NCBI RefSeq assembly: GCF_002897295.1
Contig: NZ_BEXF01000001.1
Coordinates: forward strand, 124,001-188,000
Direction of reading: 5' to 3'
DNA length: 64,000 bases
DNA from: Brevibacillus reuszeri
Lineage (GTDB): Bacteria > Bacillota > Bacilli > Brevibacillales > Brevibacillaceae
Below the pieces are notes generated by a model, which was given only the letters and a program-made list of their open reading frames with translations, was not told where the DNA came from and searched no databases. Made by a program: the position numbers and the translations under genes. Of the stretch, positions 35,955 through 44,335 are shown one piece after another. Each line of letters starts with the position of its first letter. The stretch's first letter is position 1.

Positions 35955-37880
35955 ATGATGCAAAAGATTGCCATGATCGTGTCTGGTGCAGGTTTGCTTG
36001 TAAGCTGGCTTTACGGAGAGCTGTGGGGACTTAACCCGTCCTGGCTGGCGGTTATATTATGCGGTGTTCCAATCGCATGGGCTGCACTCAAAGAGCTGAT
36101 TCATGAACGAACAATTAACAGCGATGTGCTGGTTACGACTGCGATCGTGGCGGCTGTGGGGATCGGAGAAATTTTTGCTGCGGGTGAAGTGGCACTCATC
36201 ATGATGATTGGGATGTGGCTGGAAAATAGGACCGTTGCAAGAGCGGCGTCGGCTTTGGAGGAAATGGTACAGCTGGCACCGCAAACAGCCAGAGTGAAAC
36301 GCAACGAGGAGTGGGTAGAGGTATCGCTTGCAGAAGTAGTGTGTGGTGATCTGATTCTGGTTAAACCGGGCGAAAAAGTACCTGTCGATGGTGTTGTATC
36401 CAGCGGCGAGGCTGCCGTCAATCAGGCGGCTTTGACTGGTGAATCATTGCCCGTGGAAAAGCGCTCGGGTGACGAGGTATTTATGGGCACGATCAACACA
36501 AATGGCGTCATTGAGGTTTGTGCCCAGAAGATTGGGGATGAAACGACCTTTGCCAAGGTAACGAGACTTGTAGCGGAAGCGATGGAAAGAAAAGCACCAG
36601 TGCAGCGCTTGCTTGATCGCTGGGCAGCGTGGATCGTTCCGAGCAGTCTGACTCTGGCAGTCTTGATGTATGTATTCACAGGCGATTTGGTACGCGCTGT
36701 TACGATCCTCATTGTCTTTTGTCCGTGCGCACTAGTGCTTGCTACGCCAACGGCTATTATGGCGGGTATCGGAAACGCAGCGAAGCACGGCATTTTGATC
36801 AAAAGCGGCGTTGCGTTGGAGCAGATTGGTCTGGTCAACGCTTTGCTGTTTGATAAAACAGGTACACTCACAGAAGGAAAGCTGCAGGTTACCGGTATTG
36901 CCAGACAGTCACATCAAGAGCCAGAGGATGTTCTGCGTCTGGCTGCAGCTCTGGAGATTCATTCGGAGCATCCGGTAGCGCAGGCAATCGTCAGAGCGGC
37001 AAGCGAGAGAAAAGTGGAAATTCCTGAAGCAGAGTCGTTCCTCGTACATCCGGGAAACGGTGTGTCCGGTCTATTGGAAGGGCGAGAGCTGCTCGTAGGG
37101 AATCGGCGATTTTTTGCTGAAATGGGAGTGGGGACGAAAGAACTGGAGCACATCCAGAAAGAGCAGGAGCAAGCAGGGCATACCGCTGTATTTGTAGCAA
37201 GGGATGGCGAGCTGATCGGGATGGTTTCGCTGGCAGACCGAGTACGTGTCGAATCGCGTGAAACGATTGACAGACTGCACCTGCATGGTGTGGGGGATAT
37301 TGCCATGCTGACAGGCGATAACCGCGGCGCAGCTGGACAAATCGCCAAGCAAGCAGGGGTGACGACTGTATATGCAGAGCAATTCCCTGAAGCAAAGTAT
37401 GAGCGTGTAGAGGAATATCGAAAGCGCGGCCTGATTGTTGGCATGGTCGGAGACGGCATCAATGATGCTCCGGCACTCACCTCAGCTCATGTCGGGATTG
37501 CGATGGGAGCAGGGGGTACCCAGATCGCCGCAGAGGCTGCTGATATCGTCATCATGACCGACGACGTCTCCAAGGTCGCCGATGCCGTCCAGCTCGGACG
37601 CAAGACGCTGCGAGTCATCCGCGAAAACCTGATCATCTCCAGCGCCATCAACGCCGCAGCAATCGCCCTCGCTATGACTGGACTACTCGGTCCTGTAGGA
37701 GGAGCATTTGTCCACAATGCAACCTCCGTCCTCGTAGTCCTAAACTCAGCTCGCCTCATCCACTACCTGGGACAAAAGCAAAAGGAAAAGCGCAAGACCC
37801 CGCCAGCCGGATTATGTGAATCCTGTACGATCACTTGTATGGGCAAAGGCACCTGTGAGCTGAGTGCCTCCAAAGGGTAA
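35955..37880 (+). CDS. zosA: P1B-type metal-exporting/transporting ATPase (ZosA/CadA family)
   Basis: 641-residue integral membrane ATPase without an N-terminal heavy-metal-associated domain, as in B. subtilis ZosA. Motifs: TGES (LTGESLPVEK), the CPC metal site in FCPCALVLATPTA (about residues 255-257), phosphorylation site DKTGTLTEG (about 300), SEHPVAQAI (the HP of P1B pumps) and VGDGINDAPALT (about 498). The CPC and HP place it with Zn/Cd/Co/Pb pumps. The tail is cysteine-rich (CESCTITCMGKGTC, about 620-633) and may bind metal. The PerR box upstream supports the zinc/peroxide-related ZosA assignment; a CadA-like efflux role is the alternative. Confidence 0.85.
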   Translation: MMQKIAMIVSGAGLLVSWLYGELWGLNPSWLAVILCGVPIAWAALKELIHERTINSDVLVTTAIVAAVGIGEIFAAGEVALIMMIGMWLENRTVARAASALEEMVQLAPQTARVKRNEEWVEVSLAEVVCGDLILVKPGEKVPVDGVVSSGEAAVNQAALTGESLPVEKRSGDEVFMGTINTNGVIEVCAQKIGDETTFAKVTRLVAEAMERKAPVQRLLDRWAAWIVPSSLTLAVLMYVFTGDLVRAVTILIVFCPCALVLATPTAIMAGIGNAAKHGILIKSGVALEQIGLVNALLFDKTGTLTEGKLQVTGIARQSHQEPEDVLRLAAALEIHSEHPVAQAIVRAASERKVEIPEAESFLVHPGNGVSGLLEGRELLVGNRRFFAEMGVGTKELEHIQKEQEQAGHTAVFVARDGELIGMVSLADRVRVESRETIDRLHLHGVGDIAMLTGDNRGAAGQIAKQAGVTTVYAEQFPEAKYERVEEYRKRGLIVGMVGDGINDAPALTSAHVGIAMGAGGTQIAAEAADIVIMTDDVSKVADAVQLGRKTLRVIRENLIISSAINAAAIALAMTGLLGPVGGAFVHNATSVLVVLNSARLIHYLGQKQKEKRKTPPAGLCESCTITCMGKGTCELSASKG

Positions 37881-37900
37881 AGCGAAATAGGGATAGAAGC

Positions 37901-37937
37901 ACCAGAGACGCTGTATCGTTCTCTGGTCTTCTTTTTG
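37901..37937 (+). terminator. Terminator-like hairpin after the P-type ATPase gene
   Basis: ACCAGAGA (37901-37908) pairs with TCTCTGGT (37920-37927), followed by a T-rich stretch. Confidence 0.7.
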
Positions 37938-38038
37938 CTTAGCGACTTTCAATGAGGTGTAAAAGCTTCCCGAACAAGCCCCGCGAGGTTTTCACATCTT
38001 TTCGTTTTGGAGAGCTCCGAACAAAACCAACCGCTAGT

Positions 38039-38244
38039 GAGAGGAAACCGGAGAAAAGGCGAAGCTCTTTGGGGCACCTACCAAGCCGTAATGGAAAAAG
38101 CGAAACACGCCTTTAAGCGTCCACCTCTGAGAAGCCCCTTCGAACCTCTACTTTGGACGCGGTTTCGCTTTTGCAATGAAGGCGGACAGGCATGACCCGA
38201 GAAAGTGACCCAAGAAGCTGGAGTATTTTCTCCGGTTTCCTCTC
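38039..38244 (+). repeat. Structured intergenic repeat, copy 1 (nested hairpins)
   Basis: This element fills most of the 490-base gap between the P-type ATPase and the ABC ATPase genes. Outer arms 38039-38057 and 38226-38244 are perfectly complementary over 19 bases. Inside, 38096-38106 pairs with 38162-38172 (11 bp) and 38117-38123 with 38154-38160 (7 bp), giving a cruciform or long stem-loop. Blocks such as TACTTTGGACGCGGTTTC (38148 onward), GCGGACAG and GTTTCCTC-CCTTCACT-like sequence recur in the same order and strand at 54983-55140. No open frame with a ribosome site is shared. Origin and function unknown; a small mobile-type repeat (MITE-like) or a structured RNA are both possible. Confidence 0.72.
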
Positions 38245-38369
38245 CTTCACTATCGCCCGACGAACATGCTTTTATCCCAAACGACTGATAATTCATGCAA
38301 TTTCCCGGATATTACGGTACACTATAAGAACAATCGAAACTGAAAACTTCGAATAAAGGGGGAACGTCC

Positions 38370-39098
38370 TTGATCATCCAAGTGACGGACTTGAAGAAAA
38401 ATTACGGAGAACTGCAAGTGCTAAAAGGAATTACCACCCAAATTGCAGAGCGAGAAGTCGTCTGTGTCATCGGGCCATCCGGTTCAGGAAAAAGCACCTT
38501 CCTGCGCTGTCTCAATCAGCTCGAGGAGATGACCAGCGGACGAGTTGTCATTAATGGAAATGATTTATCCGACCCCAAGATCGACATCAACAAGGTACGT
38601 GAAGACGTAGGTATGGTATTTCAGCGATTCAACCTCTTTCCACATAAAACGGTAATCGAAAACGTCATGCTCGCTCCTATTAAGGTACGCAAAATGCCAC
38701 AGGATCAAGCTCGTCAGCAAGGCTTGGCTCTGCTGAAAAAGGTAGGTCTCGAAGACAAAGCAGATGTGTACCCCGAGAAGCTGTCAGGCGGGCAAATGCA
38801 GCGGGTTGCGATCGCACGTGCGCTGGCGATGAATCCAAAGGTCATGCTTTTTGACGAGCCGACCTCTGCATTAGACCCGGAGCTGGTCGGAGAAGTGCTG
38901 ACAGTTATGAAAAATTTGGCGCAGGAAGGCATGACCATGATCGTCGTCACGCATGAGATGGGCTTTGCCAAAGAGGTGGGAGATCGGGTAATCTTCATGG
39001 ATCAGGGAGTTATTATGGAAGAAGGAAAACCAGCGGACATTTTTGCTGATACAAAAAATGAAAGATTGCGATCCTTTTTGGGGAGGGTGCTGGCATAA
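38370..39098 (+). CDS. Amino-acid-type ABC transporter ATP-binding protein, orphan
   Basis: 242 residues of the GlnQ/polar amino acid uptake ATPase group: Walker [10 protein letters not shown] (about 32-40), Q-loop [10 protein letters not shown], signature LSGGQMQR, Walker [15 protein letters not shown], switch VTHEMGFA. The start is TTG at 38370 behind AAAGGGGG. No permease or binding protein is encoded next to it; the only companion is a cupin gene starting at the next base after its stop. It may serve a transporter encoded elsewhere. The GlnQ-type sequence is clear; the substrate is not. Confidence 0.9.
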   Translation: MIIQVTDLKKNYGELQVLKGITTQIAEREVVCVIGPSGSGKSTFLRCLNQLEEMTSGRVVINGNDLSDPKIDINKVREDVGMVFQRFNLFPHKTVIENVMLAPIKVRKMPQDQARQQGLALLKKVGLEDKADVYPEKLSGGQMQRVAIARALAMNPKVMLFDEPTSALDPELVGEVLTVMKNLAQEGMTMIVVTHEMGFAKEVGDRVIFMDQGVIMEEGKPADIFADTKNERLRSFLGRVLA

Positions 39099-39560
39099 AT
39101 GACAGATCCAAAACCACTTCATCTGGATCAGCTTCCAAAAGATTTCGTCGAAGAGGATAAGAGTATGGCAACTCTTTACCTAGGGGACGCGGCGGGCAGC
39201 GAAAAGCTCTATGCAAATATCGATAGGGTGCAGCCTGGGGCCAAAAGCACCAAGTACCACACACACTCACTGCAAGAAGAATTTTTTATAATTTTGGCGG
39301 GTTCAGGTATTCTGCGTTTGAATGGTGAGGAGTACCCTGTCACAAAAGGGAGCTTTGTAGCCAAGCCTGCAGGGAAAAACATTGCTCACCAGTTTATCAA
39401 TACGGGCGAAGAAGTATTGGAGATTCTCGATGTTGGCACAAAAGTCGAGGGAGACGTAGCGTATTATCCAGATGAGGATGTCTACTTTTTGCGAAAAGAA
39501 AAAAAGATGTTCAAAGGAACGGAAGCTTTAATAAGGTGGGATTCAGAGCCGAATAAATAG
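39099..39560 (+). CDS. Cupin-domain protein
   Basis: 153 residues with one cupin barrel (about 45-120): THSLQEEFFIILAGSGIL is motif 1 (HxH-type ligands HTHS followed by E), and KPAGKNIAHQF supplies the second histidine, so a bound metal is likely. No enzymatic assignment is possible from this. It starts at the base after the stop of the ABC ATPase gene (TAA ATG), so it is co-transcribed and probably translationally coupled, suggesting that the pair acts in the handling of one metabolite. Confidence 0.82.
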   Translation: MTDPKPLHLDQLPKDFVEEDKSMATLYLGDAAGSEKLYANIDRVQPGAKSTKYHTHSLQEEFFIILAGSGILRLNGEEYPVTKGSFVAKPAGKNIAHQFINTGEEVLEILDVGTKVEGDVAYYPDEDVYFLRKEKKMFKGTEALIRWDSEPNK

Positions 39561-39586
39561 AAGTGTACTGGCCAAATGAAGTACGA

Positions 39587-39634
39587 GGGCACCAAAGGCA
39601 TCGTTCGTAATGGACAAGCCTTAGGTGCCCTACT
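39587..39634. terminator. Hairpin between converging cupin and deacetylase genes
   Basis: GGGCACCAAAGGC (39587-39599) pairs imperfectly with GCCTTAGGTGCCC (39618-39630). There is no strong T-run on either side, so terminator function is tentative. Confidence 0.5.
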
Positions 39635-39642
39635 CATGTTGC

Positions 39643-40344
39643 CTACTTGGCGGAATCAAGCAGCTGGCTCACAGTAACAAACCGATAGCCTTGGGAGCGT
39701 AAATCAGTGATCAGCTCTTGCAGAGCGGCTACTGTTTGTCGCTGATTGAGTCCGCCATCATGAAACAAAATAATGTCGCCTGATGAAACCGAGCTTTTCA
39801 CGCTTTTGGCGATGACGGATGCTGTTCGGGCCAACGACCAGTCGCGGGGATCGATTGACCAATGAATCACGTCGTAGCCACTCGATTGAACAGCACTCAT
39901 CACATCATGGGTCATTACGCCGCCAGGGGGACGATAATATTGGGCGAGGATGCCAGTCGTTTTGAGAATGGAGCGTTCCCCGAGCTTGATGTCCTCGTAT
40001 ACCTCATGCTCCGTCAGCTTGTTCAGGTCATGATGATAGTAACCGTGATTGCCGATTTCATGACCAGCTTTGTAAATCCACTGCATCACCTTGGGATGCT
40101 TGTCCACTTGTGATCCGAGTACAAAAAAAGTAGCTTGTACCTTGTTTCGATGAAGCACCTCTAAAATTTTAGGGGTGTAAAAGGCATCTGGCCCGTCATC
40201 AAACGTAAGTGCGACTACTTTCTTTTTCGTATCAATGCGGTGGATCGGCTCATAGCTCGGAAGAAGAGGACTAGCTCCAGCGGGTAAAATTGCACAGCCA
40301 AGAAGGCAGGCGATGAATAAGGCGCAGAGGACGCCGCGACGCAT
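39643..40344 (-). CDS. Secreted polysaccharide deacetylase (NodB domain)
   Basis: 233 residues from ATG 40344 (MRRGVLCALFIACLL; AAGGAGG upstream). Signal peptide about 1-27, then a NodB homology domain with VALTFDDGPDAFYTPKIL (metal and catalytic aspartates), EIGNHGYYHHDL (the two histidines of the zinc site), YYRPPGG and a late LFHDGG. Carbohydrate esterase family 4 proteins remove N-acetyl groups from peptidoglycan or chitin. The small single-domain secreted form, like PdaA/PdaB relatives of spore formers, fits cell wall or cortex modification. Confidence 0.92.
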   Translation of the reverse strand: MRRGVLCALFIACLLGCAILPAGASPLLPSYEPIHRIDTKKKVVALTFDDGPDAFYTPKILEVLHRNKVQATFFVLGSQVDKHPKVMQWIYKAGHEIGNHGYYHHDLNKLTEHEVYEDIKLGERSILKTTGILAQYYRPPGGVMTHDVMSAVQSSGYDVIHWSIDPRDWSLARTASVIAKSVKSSVSSGDIILFHDGGLNQRQTVAALQELITDLRSQGYRFVTVSQLLDSAK

Positions 40345-40487
40345 AACGATCGCCTCCTTCCATCTAGGTATAGCTATAGGTTCACCCCCTGGTAGGGAAA
40401 ACATGCTACCAAAAGAAAACAGAGGTCAGTGATGAAGTTTGATATGATAAAATGAAGGGACCGTACATAGGAGAGGAGAGAATGTAA

Positions 40488-41300
40488 GTGGAACTCCGCG
40501 GTATATTACATGGACTTACCCACGAGTATCACGGGAAGGACAAGCCGGTCGACTATTATTTGCAGATCGGTGAGGAGCGCATGCCGCTAAATGAGTGGCT
40601 GGGCAGTGAACTAAGTATTTCCTATCTGGGCGAAAAGAACTGTATCGCCTGCGGCCGCAAAACGAACAAAACATTTAACAGCGGGTACTGCTACCCCTGT
40701 TTTACCAAGCTGCCGGAAAATGATTTGTGCATCGTCAAGCCGCACGAATGTCATTTTGATTTGGGGACTTGCCGTGATGAAAGCTTTGGCGAGAAGTATT
40801 GCATGATTCCCCACTACGTCTATTTGGCAGTTTCCAGTGATATGAAGGTTGGTTTGACACGCAAGCATAATCAATTGAAACGTTGGGTAGATCAGGGAGC
40901 GATTCGCGCCATTCCGATTGCAGAAGTCCCTACTCGTCGTATGGCAGGCGAGCTGGAATTTCATCTGAGCCAGTTCTTGCCTGACAAAACAAACTGGCGC
41001 AAAATGCTCAAGGGCGAAGTAAAAGAAATCGACCTGATTGCTATGCGCGACGAGGTGTACGCTCACTTCCCGGAAGAGTTTAAAGCGTTTCAATACCGAG
41101 AAGATGAATGGGTAGATATTACGTATCCGATTCTGGAGTCATTGGATAAAATCAATTCGAAATCTCTGGACAAGGAAGAACAGCTGGGCGGCCGTTTGAT
41201 CGGTGTAAAGGCACAGTACTTGATCTTTGAAAGTGGTGTTTTTCAGACGAGAAAGCACGCAGGCTATCAAGTCGAGATCAAAGCGACCCATTCTGCATAA
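40488..41300 (+). CDS. DUF2797-type protein with zinc-ribbon-like cysteines
   Basis: 270 residues, soluble. Two CxxC pairs (CIACGRKTNK and YCYPC, about residues 46-66) plus later cysteines (around 79-106: CIVKPHECHFDLGTC) would suit a zinc-binding module, followed by YVYLAVSSDMKVGLTRKHNQLKRW, which resembles the start of a GIY-YIG-like fold. I assign it to the DUF2797 family from this pattern. Function unknown; the nuclease-like fold does not prove nuclease activity. GTG start at 40488 behind GGAGAGGAG. Confidence 0.8.
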   Translation: MELRGILHGLTHEYHGKDKPVDYYLQIGEERMPLNEWLGSELSISYLGEKNCIACGRKTNKTFNSGYCYPCFTKLPENDLCIVKPHECHFDLGTCRDESFGEKYCMIPHYVYLAVSSDMKVGLTRKHNQLKRWVDQGAIRAIPIAEVPTRRMAGELEFHLSQFLPDKTNWRKMLKGEVKEIDLIAMRDEVYAHFPEEFKAFQYREDEWVDITYPILESLDKINSKSLDKEEQLGGRLIGVKAQYLIFESGVFQTRKHAGYQVEIKATHSA

Positions 41301-41356
41301 ACTAGCCCGAAATCCTTCACACTTAGCATCACATACAGGTGAAGGAGGAGAATGCA

Positions 41357-41542
41357 ATGGACGAGAAAATCGAATATACGGAGCCATTAAAAGGAACATT
41401 GGCCGAAACCGTACAGGCAAAAGCAGGGGATGAGCTAGGTGTCCCCTTCTCGCCGCTTAGTCAGATGTGGCAGGTAAATCCTGGTGCTGAGGCAGTAGAG
41501 CCTGAGGCGCTGGCGAGTGAAACTGGAAAGACAACTCCATAA
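41357..41542 (+). CDS. Small acidic protein of unknown function
   Basis: 61 residues, very acidic, no membrane segment or cysteine: MDEKIEYTEPLKGTLAETV, then a central AGDELGVPFSPLSQMWQVNPG and a Glu/Ala-rich tail. A very strong ribosome site (GAAGGAGGAG) lies 7 bases before the ATG at 41357 and a clean terminator follows, which together support a real gene. It is probably expressed with the upstream DUF2797 gene, 56 bases away. No family recognised. Confidence 0.68.
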   Translation: MDEKIEYTEPLKGTLAETVQAKAGDELGVPFSPLSQMWQVNPGAEAVEPEALASETGKTTP

Positions 41543-41562
41543 AATAACGTAAAGCAGAAGGA

Positions 41563-41598
41563 ACGACAGCCAGAGAGTAGGGACGGCTGTCGTTTTTT
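41563..41598 (+). terminator. Intrinsic terminator after the small acidic protein gene
   Basis: Perfect 9-base arms ACGACAGCC and GGCTGTCGT with a T-run. Confidence 0.9.
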
Positions 41599-41635
41599 AT
41601 TGAGGAAACAATGAAGGGAATGAAATCGGAGGTCG

Positions 41636-42535
41636 ATGCGAGTGCGAATTTGGGGATTCTCTGTTATCGCAGCGCTGTTAGTTCTGTCCTTGTTGGGCGC
41701 GGGATTTTATATAGGGACGCTGCAAAAAGAACAGGAAGTAGCTAAGCTGCAACAGTCGGTTTTGCGTCTTCACAAAATGGTGGCAGCAGTCGAAGCATCT
41801 GCCAAACAGCAGGAGGCATCTGTGCAGGTAGCCACCCCAGCTAATGAGCAGATCAACAAGCCCAAGCTTGATGCAGATCGGGATGGTATTGTACAGGCAT
41901 TTGAATGGACAGATGACAAAGGAACAGGCTATACGTACAGCGAAGAACAATTAACAGCAATGCAGCAGGATACACAAAACCGGGACTATAAGCATGTGCT
42001 TAGGCAATTTATTCAGCAGGAGCTGCATAAAGAAATTGAGAGCTTTCAAACTGTTGGACAAAGCTTAAACCCACGCCGTTTACTTGTTGTTACAACCGAC
42101 AACACCCTGTACGAGATCAGTATGAAAAAAAGGTACACCCATGATCAAATCTGGACGGTGGAAGGCTCTAACACGCTGTCCGGCATCGAAAAACCAAATG
42201 TGACCGAGCTTTATCGCCTTTTGAAATTGGATGAGGCGGACGAAGAAGTGCAAGCATGGGCAAAAGGCTTGTTGGCAACACCAGAGTGGAAAAGTGAATG
42301 GATGCGAAAAGACGGGAAAACGTATGTCTTGGTCAAATCATCCAGTAGCGAAAGCGACTCTGTAGAGCTGGAAAGCGTACGTGTCTGGGTAGAAGAATTG
42401 AATGTTGATTATCAGGCACTTACTTACGAAGACGGAGCAGATCCTGCGGTAATCAATGATTTTGTCCTCATAGAAGTGCCAGTAAATGGTGCAGGCGATG
42501 TGACCTTCCGCAAAACCGTTTTCGTTGTCGAGTAG
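41636..42535 (+). CDS. Membrane-anchored protein with an EF-hand-like loop
   Basis: 299 residues: an N-terminal membrane anchor (about 5-26), a short coiled-coil-like Gln/Lys/Glu segment (about 30-60), and an extracytoplasmic domain. Residues 79-90 read DADRDGIVQAFE, fitting the EF-hand calcium loop (acids at 1, 3, 5, Gly at 6, hydrophobic at 8, Glu at 12). Only one loop is visible, so calcium binding is an inference. The rest (about 115-299) has no motif I can name. CGGAGG sits before the ATG at 41636. No operon partner is evident. Confidence 0.72.
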   Translation: MRVRIWGFSVIAALLVLSLLGAGFYIGTLQKEQEVAKLQQSVLRLHKMVAAVEASAKQQEASVQVATPANEQINKPKLDADRDGIVQAFEWTDDKGTGYTYSEEQLTAMQQDTQNRDYKHVLRQFIQQELHKEIESFQTVGQSLNPRRLLVVTTDNTLYEISMKKRYTHDQIWTVEGSNTLSGIEKPNVTELYRLLKLDEADEEVQAWAKGLLATPEWKSEWMRKDGKTYVLVKSSSSESDSVELESVRVWVEELNVDYQALTYEDGADPAVINDFVLIEVPVNGAGDVTFRKTVFVVE

Positions 42536-42597
42536 TTTTTCTTCTTTTACAATAGACGTTAAGAACCATGACGTGATGAAAAGCGAGGAATGAAACC

Positions 42598-42960
42598 ATG
42601 ACGATGAAAGCCTATTTGTACAACAAATGCGATACATGCCGCAAAGCAAAAAAATGGCTCACCGAGCAAAATATCAGCTTTGAGGAAATACCAATTGTCG
42701 ATACTCCACCGACCAAAGAAGAGCTGCGCACGATCTGGAAAACAAGCGGGTTGGATTTGCGCAAATTTTTTAATGTGAGCGGTGTGCAGTATAAAGAGCT
42801 CGGCCTAAAGGACAAGCTGCCAAACATGACCGAGGAAGAAATGCTGGAGCTGCTTTCCTCAAACGGCAAGCTGATCAAGCGTCCGCTACTCGCAAGCGAT
42901 AACACCGTTACGCTCGGCTTTAAACCAGAGGAGCTGGAAAAAGCCTGGGGTGGCAAATGA
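42598..42960 (+). CDS. ArsC/Spx-family protein (YusI-like)
   Basis: 120 residues of the thioredoxin-like ArsC/Spx family with a CxxC redox pair near the start (YNKCDTCRKAKKWL, cysteines about 12 and 15), IPIVDTPPTKEEL, and the KRPLL motif (about residue 99) that in ArsC-family proteins contacts the substrate or partner. The closest match I recall is B. subtilis YusI, which lies next to gcvH there as this gene lies near gcvH here. Arsenate reduction or RNA polymerase binding cannot be assumed. The stop overlaps the next start by 4 bases. Confidence 0.85.
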   Translation: MTMKAYLYNKCDTCRKAKKWLTEQNISFEEIPIVDTPPTKEELRTIWKTSGLDLRKFFNVSGVQYKELGLKDKLPNMTEEEMLELLSSNGKLIKRPLLASDNTVTLGFKPEELEKAWGGK

Positions 42961-44150
42961 TGATGAGCCGCCAACCTTCCAAACGTCTGGATAAGTTGTC
43001 AGCTGCTATTTTTTCGGAGATGGCAGCCCGTAAACGCGAAGTGGCTCAAAAACGTACTGTCTACGATTTGAGTATCGGAAGTCCAGATCAGCCGCCAGAA
43101 CAGAGCCTTTTGGATACGCTGACGGAGGCTATCGCGCGTCCGGGAGCTTTTAGCTATGCGCTCAGTGAGGGAACGGCTGATTTCCGTGCAGAGGTAGCAC
43201 ACTGGTATCAGTATCGTTTTAATGTCGAGCTGGACCCCGACCACGAGGTACACTCTTTGATGGGTTCGCAGGATGGACTGGCTCATTTTGCCTTGGCTTG
43301 GACAGACCCTGGCGATCTGGTGCTCGTTCCTGATCCGGGCTATCCGATTTACGAGGGGAGCGTCCATCTGGCGGGAGCAGTTCCTTATCGGATGCCGCTG
43401 CGGGCAGAAAATGATTTTTTACCCGATCTGGAACAGATTCCTGAAGATGTAGCGACGCGGGCGAAATTCATGATCCTCAACTATCCGAATAATCCGGTTT
43501 CGGCTGTTGCGACCGTATCCTTTTTCGAAAAGGTAGTGGCATTTGCCAAGCGGCATGACATCATCGTTGTTCATGACTTGGCATACTCCGAAATGGCTTT
43601 TGACGGCTACAGGCCGCCTAGCTTTTTGCAGGCACCAGGTGCCAAGGATGTCGGAATTGAGTTTAATTCCTTCTCCAAAAGCTTCAACATGGCTGGCTGC
43701 CGGATTGCTTATGTAGTGGGCAATGCTGAGATTATTAAGCCGCTGGCAGTAGTGAAGTCAAACGTAGACTATGGAGTGTTTTTACCCGTCCAGCAAATGG
43801 CAATTGCTGCCTTGAAGCAAGACCGTGAATCCGCTGGACAAAATACAGTGGGGCCGATCTATCAGGAGCGCCGCGACGTGCTCTTGTCTGCTTTAGCTGA
43901 GGCAGGATGGGTAATTCCCCCGCCAAAGGCAACGATGTTTGTCTGGGCGCCAGTGCCACGGGGCTGGACCCCGCGTGAATTTGCCTTTGCGCTTTTGGAG
44001 CAAGCGGGAGTCGTCGTGATTCCGGGCAGTGCCTTCGGAGATGAAGGGGAGGGCTACGTGCGCATTGCTCTGGTCCAGACGCCGGAAACACTGAAGCAGG
44101 CAGCGGCGGCGATTGCTGATTCGGGCATTCTTTTGCAAAGAGTAGAATAG
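42957..44150 (+). CDS. PLP-dependent aminotransferase, class I/II
   Basis: 397 residues of fold-type I aminotransferase, resembling the LL-diaminopimelate aminotransferase-like group: DLSIGSPDQPPE near the N-terminus, NYPNNPVSA (the conserved NPT-like motif, here NPV), and the PLP-lysine motif EFNSFSKSFNMAGCR. Substrate is not clear. It overlaps the ArsC-like gene by 4 bases (ATGA). It could supply the missing final transamination of methionine salvage (2-keto-4-methylthiobutyrate to methionine), but it is not under a SAM riboswitch and no evidence links it. Confidence 0.88.
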   Translation: MMMSRQPSKRLDKLSAAIFSEMAARKREVAQKRTVYDLSIGSPDQPPEQSLLDTLTEAIARPGAFSYALSEGTADFRAEVAHWYQYRFNVELDPDHEVHSLMGSQDGLAHFALAWTDPGDLVLVPDPGYPIYEGSVHLAGAVPYRMPLRAENDFLPDLEQIPEDVATRAKFMILNYPNNPVSAVATVSFFEKVVAFAKRHDIIVVHDLAYSEMAFDGYRPPSFLQAPGAKDVGIEFNSFSKSFNMAGCRIAYVVGNAEIIKPLAVVKSNVDYGVFLPVQQMAIAALKQDRESAGQNTVGPIYQERRDVLLSALAEAGWVIPPPKATMFVWAPVPRGWTPREFAFALLEQAGVVVIPGSAFGDEGEGYVRIALVQTPETLKQAAAAIADSGILLQRVE

Positions 44151-44262
44151 GCTGCCGGCAAATCGGATAATCTATTTTTTGGGTGAAAAGGGTCGTCTAA
44201 AAAAAGCTAAGCTCCTCTCTAATTGAAAAACAATTACAGGTTGAAATGATTCCTACATTGTA

Positions 44263-44292
44263 TTGACTATAAAGTGAATACTTTGATATCAT
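44263..44292 (+). promoter_or_regulatory. Sigma-A promoter of the peroxiredoxin gene
   Basis: TTGACT (44263-44268), 18-base spacer, TATCAT (44287-44292). I see no PerR box overlapping it. Confidence 0.75.
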
Positions 44293-44335
44293 GGGACATG
44301 TAGGCAAGAACATATTCCTAAGGAGGTTTTACATA

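Noticed and set aside
35810..36034. 74-codon plus-strand frame before the P-type ATPase
   Set aside because: It overlaps the ATPase start in another frame, lacks a ribosome site and has no recognisable domain.
44221..44335. PerR box in front of the peroxiredoxin gene
   Set aside because: No 15-base window in this promoter region comes near the PerR consensus, in contrast to 35754-35768.
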